Under the pieces are notes generated by a model. The model saw only the letters and a list, made by a program, of their open reading frames with translations, searched no databases and was not told where the DNA came from. A DNA stretch of 7,061 nucleotides from Candidatus Zixiibacteriota bacterium (GTDB taxonomy: Bacteria; Zixibacteria; MSB-5A5; CAIYYT01): positions 1 through 7,061 of the forward strand of contig JAGLUH010000470.1 in the NCBI GenBank assembly GCA_023134875.1, written 5' to 3'. The position numbers and the translations under genes were made by a program. Shown piece by piece: positions 1 to 5,427 of this stretch; the first letter of the stretch is position 1, and every line of letters starts with the position of its first letter.

Positions 1-2
1 GA

Positions 3-179
3 GGTGGTCTGATAAAGCATAAGAAGTACGGGGTTGCTTATGTCGGTGGAACATCGAAGAATAGAATCAGTTTGCACTCTATTCGAACTGGAAAACGTCT
101 GTCCCAAAATGTAAGAGTAGAAGATTGTAAGTTTCTAACCTATGCTTCTTGGAGGATTGGCAATTCCTCTGCCGCCTGA
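3..179 (+). pseudogene. 3' end of a possible IscB-like (RRXRR/HNH) nuclease gene, cut by window edge
   Basis: An open frame enters from the left edge and stops at TGA 177-179, giving 58 residues without a start in the window. The visible pattern is a basic stretch, then Y-V-G-G, R-I-S-L-H, T-G-K-R-L, then D-C-K-F-L and S-W-R. This resembles the C-terminal beta-rich region of IscB-like RRXRR/HNH proteins of IS200/IS605-type elements, which often end in a G-x-Y-V-G ... C-K/R-x-L pattern. No catalytic RuvC or HNH residues are in view, so the match rests on this tail alone. The DNA is AT-richer than the gene that follows, which fits an inserted element. It may be an intact gene whose front lies outside the window; 'pseudogene' here only marks it as partial. 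Another possibility is an unrelated phage protein. Confidence 0.38.
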
Positions 180-200
180 ATGCGGCAGTCTCCTTGCCAA
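157..200 (+). promoter_or_regulatory. Long interrupted hairpin upstream of the tail-fibre gene
   Basis: TTGGCAA (157-163) pairs perfectly with TTGCCAA (194-200), and CTGCCGC (169-175) with GCGGCAG (182-188). A symmetric 5x5 internal loop lies between the stems and a 6-nt apical loop contains the stop codon of the upstream frame. The structure is followed by A residues, not a T run, so it is a poor intrinsic terminator on the + strand. GGAGG lies just before it (151-155) and ATG 208 just after it. Folding would therefore leave about 8 unpaired nucleotides between ribosome site and start. It could instead, or also, be the subterminal right-end hairpin of an IS200/IS605-type element. Confidence 0.6.
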
Positions 201-207
201 AAAACTG

Positions 208-2445
208 ATGACAACTAATCTATTGAGGACTGAGGCAAACGAACGAGTCGATAAAGGTGACTTCGACTATCTGGCCGATGGTGCGGTGCAGGCCGAGCAC
301 AGGCAGGTCATGGGCGAGATGTTCACGGATCCCACGCGGCTCAGGGCGTGGATCCTTGACGGCTTTGCCATCGATTGTCCGAACGCGAAAGAGGTTAGAG
401 TCACGAGGGGTCGGGCGATCCTGTCCCAGCGCGTTGCCGGAGAGGTCAAGCATGGCGTGTTGGTTACGGGTGGTGACGCCACCAAGACCGTAGACATCGG
501 AGCGTTTGGGGCCGGGACATACGGGATCTACGTGCGGTTCGAGCTGGTCAGCGGCGATCTCCAGTCCCGCATTTTCTGGAATCCGATCGGTAACGGTTTC
601 GAGTACGGCAAGACCATTGCGACACGCTATCAGGCCAACTGGTCTCTCAGGGTTGAGGTCGGTAGTCCGGGCGCGGAATGGTTGAAGATTGGGGATGTGG
701 ATCGCGCGACACTGACACCTTCCACCCCTCCCGACACCGGCATTACGGATCAACGCGAGTTCTACTATGAGGGATCGATCAACCAAAAGGAGATCGCGGC
801 CAACTTTACCTGGAACGGGACAACGACCATTGCCGCGACCGGTGGTGACACCACAGAGATGGCTGTCGGAGACTTCATCGGTGTCAAAGCGGATGGCCAG
901 CTCTTCGAGATCACGGCCGAAACCCCGAACGTGGACCTGACCATTGACAACTCGTCTGACCTGACCATTCCTAACGGTCCGGCAGGCGCCAAGATATCAT
1001 TCATGGATGACAGCGCTCCAGCGCCTTACGCCAGCGGGTGGAGCACGGACGGTGGCGCGGGCGGTAGCACGGCCGATGACCGGAAGAATGATCGGAAGGC
1101 GTATGGTGTCGCGGATGCCCAGATGTTCACGGCTGCGATCAGGCAGTGCCTAGAGGACATCAAGGGCCGGGGCCTACGGCGTTGGTGGGAACGGGATATC
1201 GGTGGGATAAATGTTGGTTTTGACACTGACCCGACTGAAAATAAGGTGGCTGTCGGGGATACTGATTTTTCTTTGTGGCTTGTCGGGGGCACACCCTACA
1301 TACAGTTTGATAGTGACGCCAGTTTTCAGTTTATTAGGGGTACTCCAGAATTAGCATTAACTTTAGGGGGTGTTCTGTACTATCAATGGGAAAACTCGGC
1401 TTTTTATACTACCCAAACTGTAGATTTGGGTAAGGCGGCTGATAAATGGCCGAATATCTACGGTACAATTTTCAAACCGGGTATTGCCGATGATGAGGGT
1501 TGTGGGGATCATTGGAATCCGGTAGATGATGACACTTTCGATCTAGGTAGTACATCCCGAAGATGGAGAGATGCTCGTATTGATGGAATTGCTTACATCG
1601 ATACTCTACATTTGTCGACAGTTGCCGGTGAGGGTATTAGCTCAGATATGCTCCCGACTATAGATAACACCTATAATTTGGGATCGTCTACTTACGGTTG
1701 GAAAAATATCTTTCTAAGCTCTGTTACCCCTTCTATTTCCTTTTTTGATAGTGGGGGTGCGGCTGATGAGGATTGGTGGCAATTTCATCTGATCAATGGG
1801 AGTTTTTCTCTAAGGGCTTTGACCGACGTTTTCGCTGCTCCTGTGAATTTGTTTGATGTTACAAGAACAGGGGCAACCTCGGGTTCTGCTGTCATGAATG
1901 TTTGGGGTCAGCTAATAGCGACCAAGAACTCTGGTTACGCAGCTGCCCCTTATGTCCCAGCTTTGACTGTAGGCGGCACTAATCCTTTCATTCTTATTAC
2001 AGACGAAGATCCTGGAATCAATGCCGCACACAGCGAATGGGGTATTCTGAGTAGACAAGGGGGTATTGGGGATGAAGCTTTCCTAGAGTTCAAAGTTCAA
2101 GATGAAGCAGGAACCACGGAGTATACTTGGTTGACTGTTGAGACAGAAAGTGGTGTGGTTACCGAGGTTGACTACATTACGATGTCTTGTCAGGAAGAAA
2201 TCGTACTACACGCGGAAGGCGGGAATCAGAATGTGGTATCTATTTCGGCCCCTAATGGATTAGCTGGCCCTACGTCTAACGGGGATCTGGGATTGGCCAG
2301 TACTCTGCATATTGGTGGTGCTGGGACGGTTCCTTTCGTAATTCAAGGATTAGCTGGGGCTAATGCTCGACTTTCTACTGGTTTTGTAGAAATTTGGGTA
2401 AATGGTGTCCAGCGTTATGTACCGTATTTTGATTATCATACTTAA
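208..2445 (+). CDS. Phage tail fibre / receptor-binding protein
   Basis: A 745-residue protein if started at ATG 208. The frame is open from ATG 142, but the 22 extra residues are encoded by the upstream hairpin and look unnatural. The N-terminus (M-T-T-N-L-L-R ... D-x-F-D-Y ... D-P-T-R-L-R-A) and the following beta-rich region resemble tail-attachment domains of phage fibres (DUF4815-like). From about residue 406 a module recurs: D-L-G-K...W (406), D-L-G-S...W (445) and N-L-G-S...W (490), about 40 residues apart. These are typical D/N-L-G-S-x-x-x-x-W repeats of phage fibre shafts. The C-terminal part is Gly-, Thr- and Ser-rich, as expected for a receptor-binding tip. It should act outside the cell, binding the host surface. 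DNA before about 1200 is GC-rich and DNA after is clearly AT-richer, suggesting that the distal part was exchanged. No chaperone gene is obvious next to it. Confidence 0.8.
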   Translation: MTTNLLRTEANERVDKGDFDYLADGAVQAEHRQVMGEMFTDPTRLRAWILDGFAIDCPNAKEVRVTRGRAILSQRVAGEVKHGVLVTGGDATKTVDIGAFGAGTYGIYVRFELVSGDLQSRIFWNPIGNGFEYGKTIATRYQANWSLRVEVGSPGAEWLKIGDVDRATLTPSTPPDTGITDQREFYYEGSINQKEIAANFTWNGTTTIAATGGDTTEMAVGDFIGVKADGQLFEITAETPNVDLTIDNSSDLTIPNGPAGAKISFMDDSAPAPYASGWSTDGGAGGSTADDRKNDRKAYGVADAQMFTAAIRQCLEDIKGRGLRRWWERDIGGINVGFDTDPTENKVAVGDTDFSLWLVGGTPYIQFDSDASFQFIRGTPELALTLGGVLYYQWENSAFYTTQTVDLGKAADKWPNIYGTIFKPGIADDEGCGDHWNPVDDDTFDLGSTSRRWRDARIDGIAYIDTLHLSTVAGEGISSDMLPTIDNTYNLGSSTYGWKNIFLSSVTPSISFFDSGGAADEDWWQFHLINGSFSLRALTDVFAAPVNLFDVTRTGATSGSAVMNVWGQLIATKNSGYAAAPYVPALTVGGTNPFILITDEDPGINAAHSEWGILSRQGGIGDEAFLEFKVQDEAGTTEYTWLTVETESGVVTEVDYITMSCQEEIVLHAEGGNQNVVSISAPNGLAGPTSNGDLGLASTLHIGGAGTVPFVIQGLAGANARLSTGFVEIWVNGVQRYVPYFDYHT
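1423..1731 (+). repeat. Three degenerate LG...W protein modules in the fibre shaft
   Basis: Within the fibre gene, modules start at residues 406, 445 and 490 (from ATG 208). Each has Asp or Asn, Leu-Gly, a short polar stretch and then Trp about 6-7 residues later, followed by a hydrophobic/beta segment. The DNA copies are diverged, so this is a protein-level repeat, not a recent duplication. Confidence 0.6.
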
Positions 2446-2470
2446 CACCTAACTAAAAAGGGAAGCGACC

Positions 2471-2908
2471 GTGAAATCAAGGAAAAAAGTTAAATTGAAA
2501 AATCCAAAAAAAGTTGCCAAGCAATTAGGCGGGGACCCTGGGACTAAGGCTCAAGCGATACTCACAAACGACGGTACCAATAAGGGAAAAGAAATGAAAG
2601 ACCAAGAGGCACAGGAATACATCACCAAGCTATTGACCGGGGCGTCGGAAGGTCTCGACGGCGCGGAGGCGATCTGCTTCCAGGAGTGGCAAGGGGTCGT
2701 CAAGAATCTTGAACAGGCCAGCAAATTGCTAACCCAGGCCCAAGCCGAGGCGAAGCGCCTAGAAGGCATTGTCCTGCATCTGCAAGGTCAGAGAGAAGCA
2801 TATTTCAGGACGCTGATCTTGACCGAAGAGGGACGGCGAAACGCCGCGAATCCAAAACCGAAACTGGCGCCCAACGAGGTGCCCGACAAAGAGGAGAACA
2901 AACCATGA
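2471..2908 (+). CDS. Hypothetical coiled-coil protein between fibre and holin-like gene
   Basis: A 145-residue protein from GTG 2471, with AAGGGA (2458-2463) 7 nt upstream. The first 41 residues are Lys- and Asn-rich and come from AT-rich DNA. An in-frame ATG at 2594 has its own AAGGGA-type site (2582-2587) and would give 104 residues. That shorter form begins where base composition returns to that of the following genes. Residues about 70-125 are rich in Glu, Gln, Ala and Leu and look like a coiled coil (E-Q-A-S-K-L-L-T-Q-A-Q-A-E-A). There is no signal peptide or membrane segment. Its stop overlaps the next start (ATGA at 2905), so it is probably translated with the lysis-type genes. I do not recognise the family; a small structural or fibre-associated protein is one possibility. 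Confidence 0.7.
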   Translation: MKSRKKVKLKNPKKVAKQLGGDPGTKAQAILTNDGTNKGKEMKDQEAQEYITKLLTGASEGLDGAEAICFQEWQGVVKNLEQASKLLTQAQAEAKRLEGIVLHLQGQREAYFRTLILTEEGRRNAANPKPKLAPNEVPDKEENKP

Positions 2909-3507
2909 TCGACCGCAAACTACTGATCGTTTCAATCACCGCATTCGTGCTGGCCGCGCTGTTGGCGTTGGCGTTGCCGATGGCGAGTGCCCAGCCAGCC
3001 GATTCCGCACCGGCTATTGCGACCGAACTGAGTGTCGCGTCCGAACCGAGTATTGCGTCCGAACCGAGTGTCGCGTCCGAACCGAGTATTGCGTCCGAAC
3101 CGAGTGTCGCGGCCACCGTCACGGTGGACCAGGGAGACGATGACGCCGAAGTTACGGCCGGGGCGTTGGGAACGCAGATCAAGAAAACGATCTCGGATTG
3201 GCGAACCTTGGGCTGTCTCGCCGGTCTGGCCGCGTTGATCACCTTGCTGATGATGATCTTGAAGTTCAAGCCAATCAATGCGTTGTTGGTGCGCTGGGGC
3301 GTGAAGTGGTTAAAGCCAATCCTGACTTGCTTGCTCGGTGGGGTGTCTGCGGGTATCGCGTCCTACATGGTCGACGGAGACGTGCTGAACGCTATCATCG
3401 CGGGCCTGGTGATTGTCGGGCCAGTTGCGATCGGCTTCTTCGAAATTTCCAATAAGGTCAAGGCCCGCAATCGCGACAAGGGCAAGGCCGCCGAGAAGTC
3501 TGCATGA
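2905..3507 (+). CDS. Holin-like membrane protein with signal sequence and hexapeptide repeats
   Basis: A 200-residue protein with GAGGAG (2891-2896) 8 nt before ATG 2905. Residues 5-27 form a hydrophobic signal-type segment ending M-A-S-A-Q, a plausible signal peptidase site after Ala29. Residues 38-69 are a spacer of [V/I]-A-S-E-P-S hexapeptides, followed by an acidic stretch (D-Q-G-D-D-D). Three likely membrane helices follow at about 102-120, 136-155 and 160-181, and the tail is Lys/Arg-rich. Several short helices with a basic C-terminus, placed after the tail fibre and before spanin-like genes, fit a holin, which would permeabilise the inner membrane at lysis. The function is inferred from topology and position, not a recognised family, and no endolysin gene is in the window to support it. 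Start and stop both overlap neighbours by 4 nt. Confidence 0.6.
   Translation: MIDRKLLIVSITAFVLAALLALALPMASAQPADSAPAIATELSVASEPSIASEPSVASEPSIASEPSVAATVTVDQGDDDAEVTAGALGTQIKKTISDWRTLGCLAGLAALITLLMMILKFKPINALLVRWGVKWLKPILTCLLGGVSAGIASYMVDGDVLNAIIAGLVIVGPVAIGFFEISNKVKARNRDKGKAAEKSA
3016..3111 (+). repeat. 18-bp tandem repeat (36-bp dimer) coding for [V/I]ASEPS
   Basis: Units of 18 bp start at 3016 (diverged), 3034, 3052, 3070 and 3088, with a partial unit at 3106. They alternate strictly between GTC-GCG and ATT-GCG openings, so the duplicated unit is probably the 36-bp pair. Four units are otherwise identical, which points to recent slippage or unequal recombination. The period is a multiple of 3, so copy-number change keeps the reading frame. 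Confidence 0.9.
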
Positions 3508-3815
3508 ATTGGTGCCGAAAGTATCTGTGGGTTCCGCTTCTGTTCGTGATCGCCACCCTGGCTTGGTTGTTGTGGCGTCGTAGGACACCACTTGCCCGGA
3601 CCAAGGCCGAACTGGCAGCTATCCGAGCCGGCGCTAGGGTCGACGACATGGAGGCCAGGATCGGCGTCGAGGCGGCGAAAAGACACGTCGAGGTGGTCTA
3701 CCGCACCGAAATGGAGGCGCTGAATGAGCGACAAAAGACGAAAGCTGAGAAATTACGGCGCGACCCAGCGGCTCTCGCTAGGCTTTTGGCTCGTGTTGGT
3801 TCTCGTAGGCCCTGA
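3504..3815 (+). CDS. Small membrane-anchored coiled-coil protein, i-spanin-like
   Basis: A 103-residue protein starting at ATG 3504 within the ATGA overlap with the holin-like gene. It has only a weak GAGAAG site, so translational coupling is likely. Residues 7-24 form a single hydrophobic helix flanked by Arg/Lys (W-R-R-R after it), giving N-in, C-periplasm topology. The remainder is charged and helical, with Ala/Glu/Arg heptad-like patterning, ending in an Arg-rich tail. One N-terminal helix plus a periplasmic coiled coil is the layout of inner-membrane spanins (Rz-like), which join the outer membrane for the last lysis step. The gene downstream overlaps its 3' 92 nt in another frame, reminiscent of Rz/Rz1 pairs. 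The role is inferred from layout; it could also be an unrelated membrane-tethered protein. Confidence 0.6.
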   Translation: MNWCRKYLWVPLLFVIATLAWLLWRRRTPLARTKAELAAIRAGARVDDMEARIGVEAAKRHVEVVYRTEMEALNERQKTKAEKLRRDPAALARLLARVGSRRP

Positions 3816-4224
3816 CGCGGTGCAAGCACAGGAAGGGGCACCCGAGCCTGTCTGCGACCCAACGTCCCCCACCCGGTGCTCCGCGCCCCTTGTCACTGGT
3901 CAACCAGCCCCATTTAATGGCCAACTTCTCAGTCCAGACCTCGCCATTGATCTGGGCCAGAGGGCGGAACTATTCGATCTGCGCTTGGGACTGGAACTGA
4001 AGTGGGCCACCGGATTGCTGCAGGTCGATCTGAGTCTGGAAAAGCAACTTCGGGAGAATGACCGCAAGGCGTTCGAGGCGCAGATCAATCTCTTGACGAC
4101 CCGGCTGGAAGAGGCACATCAGAAGCGGTGGTTTGAACATCCACTTTTTGTCGCCACCGTCGCCGTGGTCTTGACCGGGCTGGTTTTCTACATCTCGGTC
4201 GAGGCGCTGAAGGCTCTGAAATAG
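3724..4224 (+). CDS. Signal-bearing protein with C-terminal membrane helix, lysis-cassette partner
   Basis: A 166-residue protein whose strong GGAGG (3713-3717), 6 nt before ATG 3724, is embedded in the preceding gene, which it overlaps by 92 nt. Residues about 19-36 look like a signal peptide ending V-Q-A-Q after a basic N-terminus. Two Cys (44 and 52) could form a disulphide. The segment G-Q-P-A-P-F-N-G-Q-L-L-S-P (59-71) resembles a pattern I associate with phage proteins encoded beside holins. Residues 75-135 are helical and likely coiled coil, and 138-157 form a membrane helix. There is no lipobox, so it is not a classical Rz1-type lipoprotein. It may partner with the upstream spanin-like protein or anchor a lysis complex. 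It is the last gene before the intergenic promoter. Confidence 0.62.
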   Translation: MSDKRRKLRNYGATQRLSLGFWLVLVLVGPDAVQAQEGAPEPVCDPTSPTRCSAPLVTGQPAPFNGQLLSPDLAIDLGQRAELFDLRLGLELKWATGLLQVDLSLEKQLRENDRKAFEAQINLLTTRLEEAHQKRWFEHPLFVATVAVVLTGLVFYISVEALKALK

Positions 4225-4241
4225 CCAAATCGAAAAACTCC

Positions 4242-4270
4242 TTGACAAGCACGGCACAATGCCGTATGGT
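4242..4270 (+). promoter_or_regulatory. Sigma70-type promoter with inverted repeat in the spacer
   Basis: TTGACA (4242-4247) and TATGGT (4265-4270) are separated by exactly 17 bp. The -35 is a perfect consensus and the -10 keeps the key TAT...T positions. The spacer holds a perfect 6-bp inverted repeat, ACGGCA (4251-4256) and TGCCGT (4260-4265), with 3 nt between. A second, wider pair is GCAC (4249-4252) and GTGC (4269-4272). A repressor bound there would block RNA polymerase. The promoter would drive the 74-residue gene at 4308 and the genes after it, separating them from the upstream structural/lysis unit. Confidence 0.7.
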
Positions 4271-4307
4271 GCGCCCATGTTGCGACACGAACGAGCAAGG
4301 AGTAGTC

Positions 4308-4532
4308 ATGGAACACCCAAATCCAGACGTGCAGGCAGCGATCATCAAACTGTCCGACGCCTTGTGCTCATGGGAACGAGCCACGGGTCGACAATCGGCA
4401 TTAATCATCCGAGAGCAGGGTGGCTTCGTCTACCGCGCAGAGTCGGGGAAGCCAGGTATTTCGGCAGATATTCCTGATGCACAACTCTTCGCCCTGGCCG
4501 GATGGACGCTGAAGTCAGACGAGGTTTACTGA
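4308..4532 (+). CDS. Small hypothetical protein, first gene of the second unit
   Basis: A 74-residue protein. AAGGAG (4297-4302) lies 5 nt before ATG 4308. The longer frame from TTG 4242 is rejected because it would begin at the -35 box of the promoter. The protein mixes a helical N-terminus (V-Q-A-A-I-I-K-L-S-D-A-L) with a short beta-like centre (S-A-L-I-I-R-E-Q-G-G-F-V-Y) and an acidic C-terminal end. It has no membrane segment, signal peptide or Cys pair. I do not recognise the family. Placement right after a regulated promoter fits a small phage accessory or takeover protein, which is inference only. Confidence 0.68.
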   Translation: MEHPNPDVQAAIIKLSDALCSWERATGRQSALIIREQGGFVYRAESGKPGISADIPDAQLFALAGWTLKSDEVY

Positions 4533-4549
4533 AAGGAAAGGGGATCGAC

Positions 4550-4978
4550 ATGGCGACGAAGAAGACCGGGGGCAAGCCCAGAAAAACGGACAAGCAACGA
4601 CTCCAGGCAGCGTTCGAGCGCATCACAGAGTTGGAGTCGCAGGCCGAACAATGGGGCTCTCGCCTCCTGGACGCCAGGGCCGAACGTGATAACATAATCG
4701 ATCAGGTCAGCCACTACCATCAGCGCTACGACGAGAGACAGAAGCGCATCAAGGAACTGGAAGAGCACATCCGAGACCTGCGGAACTACACGAAGGCCGC
4801 TTGGAGGATCTGCGATCTGCTCCGAGACCAGTTGGTAGGGGCGGCGCCGATGCCGAACGGTCGGCCGTACCGAGATTACGTCAGAGACAAGATGATAGCC
4901 GCTTCGCTCGGGATCGTGCCGGAGTTGCCCGAGACAAACCCGAACAAGGAACAGGCCGTGAAGGTATCGGATGGTTGA
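4550..4978 (+). CDS. Hypothetical coiled-coil protein
   Basis: A 142-residue protein with a GGAAAGGGG site ending 6 nt before ATG 4550, and 17 nt after the previous stop. An in-frame ATG at 4502 would overlap the previous gene and lacks a site, so 4550 is preferred. The N-terminus is very basic (K-K-T-G-G-K-P-R-K-T-D-K), and residues about 17-75 form a long, highly charged helix (R-I-T-E-L-E-S-Q-A-E, then R-I-K-E-L-E-E-H-I), almost certainly coiled coil. A more globular C-terminal part follows, with R-P-Y-R-D-Y-V-R-D-K-M. The basic leader could bind nucleic acid, which is speculation. It overlaps the TSCPD gene by 8 nt, so the two are probably made together. The family is not recognised. Confidence 0.7.
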   Translation: MATKKTGGKPRKTDKQRLQAAFERITELESQAEQWGSRLLDARAERDNIIDQVSHYHQRYDERQKRIKELEEHIRDLRNYTKAAWRICDLLRDQLVGAAPMPNGRPYRDYVRDKMIAASLGIVPELPETNPNKEQAVKVSDG

Positions 4979-5300
4979 AGTATTACCAAGCAGGACGCGC
5001 AAGGTCGTGATGGGTTGCGGCAACGTCTACATCACCATCGACGACAGAGGCGATACGGACAACCGACCGTGGCGTGTGTTCCTGAAACGTGGCAAGGTCG
5101 GGAGTTGCCAACGAGCACTTTTGGAAACCGTGGGCCGACTCGTCACCATACACCTACAGGACGGCAAGCCGCCGGAAAGGTTGCGTAGAACTCTGCGTGG
5201 CATCAGTTGCGAAAAGGGCACGGTCCGTCGGATCTCCTGCATGAATGAACTTGCAAGGATGTTAGCAGAAAACACGGAGGAGGACGAAATAACCTCTTGA
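4971..5300 (+). CDS. Stand-alone TSCPD-domain protein
   Basis: A 109-residue protein starting at ATG 4971, 8 nt inside the preceding gene, with AAGG (4961-4964) upstream. The sequence follows the TSCPD domain known as the C-terminal part of some ribonucleotide reductases (NrdJ/NrdZ type) and as small separate proteins. It has G-C-G-N-V-Y-I-T-I (15-23), the R-G-K-V-G-S-C segment (40-46), a helix with G-R-L-V-T-I-H-L (55-62), and L-R-G-I-S-C (75-80). The naming motif T-S-C-P-D appears degenerate, as I-S-C-M-N (88-92). Cys16, Cys46, Cys80 and Cys90 are candidates for metal binding or redox exchange. No reductase gene lies in the window. In phages such proteins may support nucleotide metabolism, but the exact role is not established. 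The tnpB locus begins directly after it. Confidence 0.8.
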   Translation: MVEVLPSRTRKVVMGCGNVYITIDDRGDTDNRPWRVFLKRGKVGSCQRALLETVGRLVTIHLQDGKPPERLRRTLRGISCEKGTVRRISCMNELARMLAENTEEDEITS

Positions 5301-5306
5301 CAATCC

Positions 5307-5325
5307 AATCTGGATAGGACAGATT
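5307..5325 (+). repeat. Short inverted repeat at the left side of the tnpB locus
   Basis: AATCTG (5307-5312) is followed after 7 nt by CAGATT (5320-5325). An overlapping alternative is ATCCA (5303-5307) with TGGAT (5311-5315). Small imperfect hairpins of this kind sit near the left ends of IS200/IS605 elements, where the Y1 transposase recognises them. The location, just after the TSCPD stop, suits an element boundary, but the stems are short and may be chance. Confidence 0.3.
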
Positions 5326-5330
5326 TGATG

Positions 5331-5425
5331 TGCGTAGTTGGAGGAATCGGTGACAAGCGGAAGTCAAAATTTCGGTCGTTCGGTGGAAGCCTTCCGGCCT
5401 CCGACTACGCAACTGGACGACCGAA
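5331..5425 (+). ncRNA. Pseudoknotted RNA structure upstream of tnpB
   Basis: Three helices can be drawn. Stem A is 5331-5344 with 5398-5411: 14 bp, one of them a G-T wobble. Stem B is 5358-5363 with 5391-5396 (CGGAAG/CTTCCG). Stem C is 5371-5379 with 5417-5425 (TTCGGTCGT/ACGACCGAA), 9 perfect pairs that cross A and B to make a pseudoknot. The 3' strand of C covers the weak GGA at 5415-5417 in part and ends 2 nt before ATG 5428. This could hold back tnpB translation or form a separate structured RNA. Known IscB guide RNAs (HEARO/omega RNA) lie upstream of their nuclease, whereas TnpB guide RNAs usually overlap the 3' end. The segment CGGTGGAAGC (5381-5390) resembles a motif I associate with TnpB guide scaffolds. 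I cannot assign it to a known family. Confidence 0.6.
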
Positions 5426-5427
5426 TT

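Noticed and set aside
157..210. Hairpin as an intrinsic terminator on the + strand
   Set aside because: The stem is followed by A residues rather than a T tract.
220..786. 188-codon minus-strand open frame
   Set aside because: It is fully inside the tail-fibre gene, has no matching protein features, and reflects codon structure of the + strand gene.
3016..3111. CRISPR-like array
   Set aside because: Units are contiguous without spacers, are 18 bp, and encode an in-frame peptide repeat.
2805..3278. 157-codon minus-strand open frame with repetitive L-G-S-D-A residues
   Set aside because: It is the antisense reading of the [V/I]ASEPS repeat; the + strand gene has ribosome site, signal peptide and membrane helices.
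3363..3734. 123-codon minus-strand open frame
   Set aside because: It spans three well-supported + strand genes and lacks a ribosome site or recognisable protein.
4212..4226. GGCT/AGCC stem at the end of the 3724-4224 gene
   Set aside because: Only 4 bp and no T tract; too weak for a terminator.
5297..5326. Second TTGACA as a promoter for tnpB
   Set aside because: The -35 is perfect, but hexamers at 16-18 bp spacing match the -10 consensus poorly (best about 3 of 6), so I do not call a promoter.
5338..5427. Longer tnpB start at TTG 5338
   Set aside because: The added residues are coded by the paired RNA leader, and known TnpB proteins begin at the equivalent of ATG 5428.
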